A DNA stretch of 43,025 bases from CF-118 sp035689345 (lineage in GTDB: Bacteria; Chloroflexota; Dormibacteria; Dormibacterales; Dormibacteraceae), in contig DASSLR010000054.1 of assembly GCA_035689345.1 (NCBI GenBank), forward strand, positions 1 to 43,025. Direction: 5' to 3'. This document shows positions 38,581-43,025 of this stretch, in pieces. A program made the translations under genes and the position numbers. Every line of letters starts with the position of its first letter. Position 1 is the stretch's first letter. The notes under the pieces were generated by a model. The model saw only the letters and a list, made by a program, of their open reading frames with translations. It was not told the DNA's origin and made no database searches.

Positions 38581-40770
38581 GTGGAGCTGCACGGCATCGG
38601 CGCCTCGCCGCTGCGCAAGGAGGACTGGCCGCTGCTGCGCGGCGAGGGCACCTTCATCGCCGACTTCAAGCGTCCCGGCATGGTCCACGCGCTGGTCGTG
38701 CGCAGCCCGTTCGCGCACGCTCGCTTCACGCGCATCGACGGGTCGGCGGCGCTCCAGGCGCCGGGCGTGATCGACCTGGTCACGGCCGCGGATCTGCCCG
38801 ACCGTGGCCGCCCGATCCCGACGCGCATGTTCAAGGACGAGGCCGCCAACCGGTTCCTGCAGAAGCCGCTGGCCGACGGCGAGGTGCGCTATTCGGGCGA
38901 GCCCGTCGCCGTCCTCATCGCCGAGTCGCGCTACCTGGCCGAGGACGCGGCCGAGCTGCTGAACATCGATTACGAACCCCTGGAAGTGGTGCTGGATCCC
39001 GACGCCGGAACGGTGGCCGGCCACCTGGTGGTCGAGCGCGGCGACGTCGAGGCCGCATTCGCGCAGGCCGACGAGGTCATCAAAGAGGAGTTCTTCATTC
39101 AGCGCCACGCGGCCACGCCGCTGGAGACGCGCGGCCTGGTGGCGGAGTTTGACGCGAGCTCGAAATCACTGACCGTTTGGGGCGCGGCCAAGATCCCGCA
39201 CGTCAACCGCCGCATCCTCGCCCAGCTTCTCGGCTGGGACGAGTCGAGGATTCGCCTGGTGGAGCTTCACGTCGGCGGGGGGTTTGGTGCGCGCGGTGAG
39301 TTCTACCCCGAAGACTTCCTCATCCCGTTCGCGGCCATGCGCGTGGGCCGGCCCGTGGCCTGGGTCGAGGATCGCGAGGAGAGCCTGCGCGCGATGAACC
39401 ACTCGCGCGAGCAGGTCCATCGCGTCGAGCTCGCGCTTCAGAGGGACGGAACGTTCCTCGGCCTGAAGGACACGTTCGTGAATGACACAGGCGCGTACGT
39501 GCGCACCCATGGCATGACGGTGCCGGGCCTGTCCATCTCGATGCTGCCCGGTCCCTACGCGTGGCCGGCGTATCGCGGCGAATACCGAAGCATCCTGACC
39601 AACAAGACGCCCTGCGGCACGTACCGCTCGCCGGGGCGCTTCGAGGTGAACTTCGTGCGCGAGCGATTGATCGACATCGCGGCCAACCGCCTCGGCCTCG
39701 ACAAGGTCGAGATCCGCCGGCGCAACCTGATCCGCGATTTCCCTCACGACACCGGCACGCTCTTCGACGAGCACCCGGTGGTCTACGACAGTGGCGATTA
39801 CCCGCTGCTGCTCGACAAGGCGCTCAAAACTTTCGATTACGAGGGCTTGAAGCGCTGGCGCGCGAAGAGCGCGCACCGCGGCCTGGGCATCGCGCTCTTC
39901 GTCGAGAAGGCGGGCCCTGCCGAGCGCGAGTACGCCCGCATCGAGCTCGCGAGCTCGGGTCACGCGACCGTCTTCACCGGCACGGCTTCGCTGGGGCAGG
40001 GCGTCGAGACGATCCTCGCCCAGGTGTGCGCCACCCACCTCGGCCTGCCCTTCGATCGCATCAGGGTCGTGCATGGAGACACCGCGGCGATTCCCGAAGG
40101 CATGGGTTCGTTCGGCAGCCGCGCCGCGATGATGGGCGGGGCGGCGGTCATGGGCGCGGCCGCGAAGCTGCGCCGGCAGGTCCTCGAATCCGCGGCCGAG
40201 CAGCTCGAGGCGGCGCCGGACGACCTCGTTCTGGCCCCCGACGGAGTTTCGGTGCGCGGCGCGCCTTCGCGCAGCGTGCCACTCCCGGCGCTCAGCGTCG
40301 AGGATCGCTTCGTCTGCGAGCTTTTAGGCTTCCCCTATGGCATCCACCTGGCGGCGGTCGAGGTCGATCCCGCGACCGGCGCCGTCCGTGTGCACCGCTA
40401 CGCGGTCGCGTACGACATCGGCCGCTGCATCAACCCGATGATCGTGCGCGGCCAGGTCGCCGGGGGGTTCGCGCAGGGCCTCGGCGGCGCCCTGCTGGAG
40501 GAGTTCGCGTTCGACGCGAACGGCCAGCCGCTGGCGGCGAGCTTCATGGACTATCTGCTTCCGACGTCGGAAGACGTGCCCGATCTCGAGCTGCTGATCA
40601 CGGAAGACGCGCCCTCACCCCTGAATCCGCTCGGCGTCAAAGGCGCGGGCGAGGGCGGGACGGCTGCCGTCGGCGGCGCGATCGCCAACGCGGTGGCCGA
40701 TGCGCTTGGAGTCGAGGTCACTCGCCTGCCGCTCAGCCCGCAACGTGTGATGGAGCTGGCGCGCGCGTGA
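38581..40770 (+). CDS. Molybdenum hydroxylase large subunit (xanthine dehydrogenase/CoxL family), copy B
   Basis: A 729-residue catalytic subunit with the same architecture as copy A: an N-terminal domain (GIGASPLRKEDWPLLRGEG), the GGGFGARGEFYPEDF signature and a C-terminal GVKGAGEGGTAAVGG with the catalytic Glu. The loop at the position of the CODH signature reads CGTYRSPGR, again not form I or II CO dehydrogenase. It is the first gene of the operon with the FAD and 2Fe-2S subunits, which suggests it is the large subunit of the complete complex. Substrate unknown. The next gene starts at GTG overlapping the stop (GTGA). Confidence 0.88.
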   Translation: MELHGIGASPLRKEDWPLLRGEGTFIADFKRPGMVHALVVRSPFAHARFTRIDGSAALQAPGVIDLVTAADLPDRGRPIPTRMFKDEAANRFLQKPLADGEVRYSGEPVAVLIAESRYLAEDAAELLNIDYEPLEVVLDPDAGTVAGHLVVERGDVEAAFAQADEVIKEEFFIQRHAATPLETRGLVAEFDASSKSLTVWGAAKIPHVNRRILAQLLGWDESRIRLVELHVGGGFGARGEFYPEDFLIPFAAMRVGRPVAWVEDREESLRAMNHSREQVHRVELALQRDGTFLGLKDTFVNDTGAYVRTHGMTVPGLSISMLPGPYAWPAYRGEYRSILTNKTPCGTYRSPGRFEVNFVRERLIDIAANRLGLDKVEIRRRNLIRDFPHDTGTLFDEHPVVYDSGDYPLLLDKALKTFDYEGLKRWRAKSAHRGLGIALFVEKAGPAEREYARIELASSGHATVFTGTASLGQGVETILAQVCATHLGLPFDRIRVVHGDTAAIPEGMGSFGSRAAMMGGAAVMGAAAKLRRQVLESAAEQLEAAPDDLVLAPDGVSVRGAPSRSVPLPALSVEDRFVCELLGFPYGIHLAAVEVDPATGAVRVHRYAVAYDIGRCINPMIVRGQVAGGFAQGLGGALLEEFAFDANGQPLAASFMDYLLPTSEDVPDLELLITEDAPSPLNPLGVKGAGEGGTAAVGGAIANAVADALGVEVTRLPLSPQRVMELARA

Positions 40771-41645
40771 AGCCTGCACCCTTCGAGTACCACGACCCGC
40801 GCAGCGTCGAGGACACGATCGGCCTGCTCGCGAAATACGGCGACGAGTGCAAGGTGCTCGCGGGCGGGCAGAGCCTCGTGCCACTGATGAACTTCCGGCT
40901 GGCGCGGCCCGGCCGGCTCATCGACATCAACGGCGTGGAGTCGCTGGGCCGCATCCGGGTCGAGAACGGGCGCCTTCAGCTCGGCGCGATGGTCAGGCAC
41001 ACGCACGTGGAGCACAGCAACGACATCGCGGCGCGCTGGCCGTTGCTGCACGAGGCGATCGGGTGGGTCGGTCACAGCCAGATCCGCAATCGCGGCACGG
41101 TCGGAGGTTCGGTGGCGCATGCGGACCCTGCCGCGGAGCTGCCGTGCGCCCTCGCGGCGCTCGATGCGCGCTTCCACGTCCTCTCGAAGCGCGGCCCGCG
41201 CGTGCTGCGGTGGGACCAGCTTTTCGTCTCCGAGTTCACGACCTCGCTTGCGCCCGACGAGCTCCTCACCGCGATCGAGGTGCCGCCGCAGGATCCGTCG
41301 ACGGGCGTCGCCTTCGTCGAGTTCGCGCGCCGGCACGGCGACTTCGCGTTGGGCGGTGCGGCCGCGACGGTGTCGATCGGCCAGGACGGCCGCTGCGCCG
41401 CCGCGACCGTCGCGCTGCTGTCGGCGGGCCCTCGCCCGGTGCGTGCGGACGAGGCCGAGCGCCGGCTCGTGGGTGCTCGCGTGGACGAAGCGATGATTCG
41501 CGAGGCGGCGGACGTCGCGGTGCGCGGCCTGCACCCCACGAGCGACCTCCACGGCAGCAGCGAGTACCGCGTGAAGCTGCTGCGCGTGATGACCGAGCGC
41601 GCGGTGACACGGGCGCTGCAGCGCGCGACGAGGAAGGCCGCGTGA
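40767..41645 (+). CDS. Molybdenum hydroxylase FAD-binding medium subunit (CoxM-like)
   Basis: A 292-residue flavoprotein subunit of the CoxM / xanthine dehydrogenase FAD family. AGGQSLVPLMNFRLARP (residues 32-48) and IRNRGTVGGSVAHADPAAE (residues 108-126) are the FAD-binding motifs. It would accept electrons from the molybdenum centre through the iron-sulfur subunit. GTG 40767 overlaps the large-subunit stop by 4 bp. Its own stop overlaps the next start by 1 bp. One such subunit serves the locus, although two large subunits are present. Confidence 0.92.
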   Translation: MKPAPFEYHDPRSVEDTIGLLAKYGDECKVLAGGQSLVPLMNFRLARPGRLIDINGVESLGRIRVENGRLQLGAMVRHTHVEHSNDIAARWPLLHEAIGWVGHSQIRNRGTVGGSVAHADPAAELPCALAALDARFHVLSKRGPRVLRWDQLFVSEFTTSLAPDELLTAIEVPPQDPSTGVAFVEFARRHGDFALGGAAATVSIGQDGRCAAATVALLSAGPRPVRADEAERRLVGARVDEAMIREAADVAVRGLHPTSDLHGSSEYRVKLLRVMTERAVTRALQRATRKAA

Positions 41646-42112
41646 TGAGGAAGATCTCGGTCGAGATCAACGGACGCCTCGTGAAGGGCGAGGTCGAGCC
41701 GCGCCTTCTGCTCGGCGACTTCATTCGCGACAACGCGGGCCTTACCGGCACGCATTTCGGCTGCGAGCACGGCGTGTGCGGGGCCTGCACGGTGCAGCTC
41801 GACGGCGAGCCCGTGCGTTCGTGCTTGATGTTCGCGGTCCAGGCCAACGGGCGCCGCATCGCCACCGTCGAGGGGATGGCGCCCAGCGCGACCGAGCTGC
41901 ATCCGCTGCAGCAGGCCTTCCACGAGGCGCACGCGCTGCAGTGCGGCTTCTGCACGCCTGGGATCCTGATGACGATGGAGGCGTTCCTGCGCGCCGAGCC
42001 CGACCCGTCGCCCGAGCGGATCCGGGCGGCGCTCGCGGGCAACCTGTGCCGGTGCACGGGGTATCAGAACATCGTCACGGCGGTCCGACTCGCCGCGGAC
42101 CGGATGCGATGA
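41645..42112 (+). CDS. Molybdenum hydroxylase [2Fe-2S] small subunit (CoxS-like)
   Basis: A 155-residue ferredoxin-like subunit with two [2Fe-2S] clusters. The plant-type cluster uses CEHGVCGACTVQLDGEPVRS followed by Cys. The second, alpha-helical cluster uses QCGFCTPG and CRCTGY. It transfers electrons between the molybdenum site and FAD. The start is ATG 41645 (MRKISVEINGRLVKGEVEP); a GTG one codon upstream is possible. The following gene overlaps by 4 bp (ATGA). Confidence 0.93.
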   Translation: MRKISVEINGRLVKGEVEPRLLLGDFIRDNAGLTGTHFGCEHGVCGACTVQLDGEPVRSCLMFAVQANGRRIATVEGMAPSATELHPLQQAFHEAHALQCGFCTPGILMTMEAFLRAEPDPSPERIRAALAGNLCRCTGYQNIVTAVRLAADRMR

Positions 42113-42567
42113 CCGCGCGAGTTCCTTATGTCCTGGACGACCCGGTTTTCGCGCGCATCGAGGCGATGGGCCGGCCGGTTTTGAACCTGTATCGGGCGCT
42201 TGCCAATCAGCCGCGGGCGCTCGAGGCGTTTCTGGGGATGTCGGCGTACGTGCGGGGAGGATCGAGCCTCGATCCGGGCTTGCGCGAGGCGGTCATCCTC
42301 GCCGCGGCGCAGGAGCTGGGTTCCGAGTACGAGGTGGCGCACCACTCGGCGGGAGTGGACTTCGATGCGCTGGACGAGCGCGGGCGGTGCGCGGTCGAGT
42401 ACGCGCGCGCGGCGGCGCGGACACGCACCTGCGACGACGCGACGTTCGAGCGGTTGAAGGAGCATTTCTCGACTCCGGAGATCGTCGATCTCGTGGTCAC
42501 CGTTGCCTGGTACCACCTCTGCGCTGTCGTGCTTGGCACGCTGGAGGTGGGGCTGGAGGCCGGGTAG
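42109..42567 (+). CDS. Carboxymuconolactone decarboxylase/AhpD-like protein
   Basis: A 152-residue all-helical protein of the CMD/AhpD superfamily. LREAVILAAAQELGSEYEVAHHSAGV is the core (split here as LREAVILAAAQELG and SEYEVAHHSAGV). The CxxC redox pair of AhpD is replaced, with SEYEVAHH where ExCxxCH is expected, so peroxidase-type thiol chemistry is excluded. The protein is closer to gamma-carboxymuconolactone decarboxylase or similar ring-handling proteins. As the last gene of the molybdenum hydroxylase operon it may process the hydroxylated product, which would fit degradation of an aromatic or heterocyclic compound. Confidence 0.83.
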   Translation: MTARVPYVLDDPVFARIEAMGRPVLNLYRALANQPRALEAFLGMSAYVRGGSSLDPGLREAVILAAAQELGSEYEVAHHSAGVDFDALDERGRCAVEYARAAARTRTCDDATFERLKEHFSTPEIVDLVVTVAWYHLCAVVLGTLEVGLEAG

Positions 42568-42644
42568 GGGACGGGCTGGGAAAGGGGCTGGGCGGGTTGC
42601 AAGGTGGCTGCGTTGAATCTGCGTTGTAAATGACGCTCGACTCA

Positions 42645-42665
42645 CAAACATATGTTTGGTACGAT
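42645..42665. promoter_or_regulatory. LexA-box-like palindrome and -10 element
   Basis: CAAACATATGTTTG (42645-42658) is a perfect 14-bp palindrome. It resembles the Gram-positive/actinobacterial SOS box CGAACATATGTTCG, from which it differs by a symmetric G-to-A (C-to-T) change in each arm. TACGAT (42660-42665) directly follows and lies exactly 6 nt before the ATG at 42672. A bound repressor would cover the promoter. Relatives of the downstream gene in mycobacteria (13E12 family) are known LexA targets. Confidence 0.6.
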
Positions 42666-42671
42666 TCAACC

Positions 42672-43025
42672 ATGCTCGGAACGGCCCTTTCCGCGGTCGA
42701 GAAAGTAGGTCCCAAGCTCGTCGCCCTCCAGCACGAGATCGACCTGGCGCAGCTCGAGTTCGCGCGTCTGGCCTCTCAGTTTTCGTGCGGCGAGGAGTAC
42801 GAGGAGGACGGCTCAGTCAGTCCCGTGGACTGGATCCGCTTCAACTGCCACATGACCAGCACCGCCGCGGCCAGCAGCATTTCTGTGGGCGACCACCTGG
42901 GCCGGCTGGAGAAATCCACGGTGGGCGTCCTGAACGGCGCGCTCGGCTACTCGCACATGGTGGTGCTGGCGCGGACGGCGGAGGCCACGGGCGAAGAGTT
43001 CAACGAGCGCGACCTCTTGGAGAAG
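42672..43025 (+). CDS. DUF222/13E12-like protein, 3'-truncated by the window edge
   Basis: The visible 118 residues run to the window end without a stop. MLGTALSAVEKVGPKLVALQ opens a helical region, then VSPVDWIRFNCHMTSTAAAS, SISVGDHLGRLEKS and LNGALGYSHMVVLARTAEAT. This spacing matches the N-terminal DUF222 domain of 13E12-type proteins, which usually end in an HNH nuclease domain; here that part would lie beyond the window. ATG 42672 has no ribosome-binding site and sits 6 nt after a -10 element, so it is probably leaderless. The palindrome upstream suggests damage-inducible expression. The family call rests on pattern only. Confidence 0.62.
   Translation, partial: MLGTALSAVEKVGPKLVALQHEIDLAQLEFARLASQFSCGEEYEEDGSVSPVDWIRFNCHMTSTAAASSISVGDHLGRLEKSTVGVLNGALGYSHMVVLARTAEATGEEFNERDLLEK

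Noticed and set aside
36302..40770. CO dehydrogenase (coxL) assignment
   Set aside because: Active-site loops read AYRGVGM and TYRSPGR, not AYxCSFR (form I) or AYRGAGR (form II).

Overview
The window is about 43 kb of densely packed, GC-rich DNA from a bacterial chromosome. Gene content (Ku, an ATP-dependent DNA ligase, an actinobacterial-type GT4 glycogen/maltosyl synthase, a DUF222/13E12-like gene at the right edge, several starts compatible with leaderless transcripts) suggests Actinomycetota or a related terrabacterial lineage such as Dormibacterota or Chloroflexota. No rRNA or tRNA is present to settle this. There are no IS elements, CRISPR arrays or rRNA/tRNA genes, and no gap above about 125 bp. 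Many gene pairs overlap by 4 bp (ATGA, GTGA, TTGA), and several convergent pairs overlap at their stops.

Layout. 1-3.4 kb: truncated DNA ligase, a secreted Asp-box propeller and an aldo/keto reductase. 3.4-4.6 kb: divergent arsR/arsM with two perfect inverted repeats. 4.6-8.3 kb: PHP-like hydrolase, DmpA-type peptidase, metallo-beta-lactamase-fold hydrolase and a proline racemase homologue with an unusual Ser/Thr active-site pair. 8.3-13.6 kb: cyclase-domain protein, secreted protein, HdeD-like protein, glycogen synthase, DUF2182/DUF899 genes, and an SRPBCC-ArsR operon with a multi-half-site operator. 13.6-17.2 kb: amidase, membrane protein and Ku, divergent from an HNH protein and a glutaredoxin-like protein without catalytic cysteines.

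17.3-21.2 kb holds the most interesting system: a compact azole RiPP (TOMM, streptolysin-S-like) operon. It encodes an E1-like partner, two paralogous 188-residue proteins that each carry a poly-cysteine stretch (8 and 9 Cys) after a short leader-like N-terminus and then a four-helix membrane domain, a YcaO cyclodehydratase and a SagB-type dehydrogenase. No exporter or leader peptidase is present, so a membrane-tethered azole protein is a plausible product.

21.2-28.8 kb: adenosine deaminase, membrane Mrr-like nuclease, cupin and crotonase, lipoproteins, and a rhodanese-CBS gene whose catalytic cysteine position is an in-frame TGA followed by a SECIS-like hairpin (candidate selenoprotein). A macroglobulin-like surface protein without a thioester domain follows. 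28.8-36.3 kb: GMC oxidoreductase, DUF3052-PlsC fusion, a minus-strand operon (acyl-CoA synthetase, SDR, two DinB-TPR paralogues), alpha/beta hydrolase and Nudix. 36.3-42.6 kb: molybdenum hydroxylase locus with two divergent large subunits, FAD and 2Fe-2S subunits, and a carboxymuconolactone-decarboxylase-like protein. The right edge cuts a DUF222-like gene preceded by a LexA-box-like palindrome.
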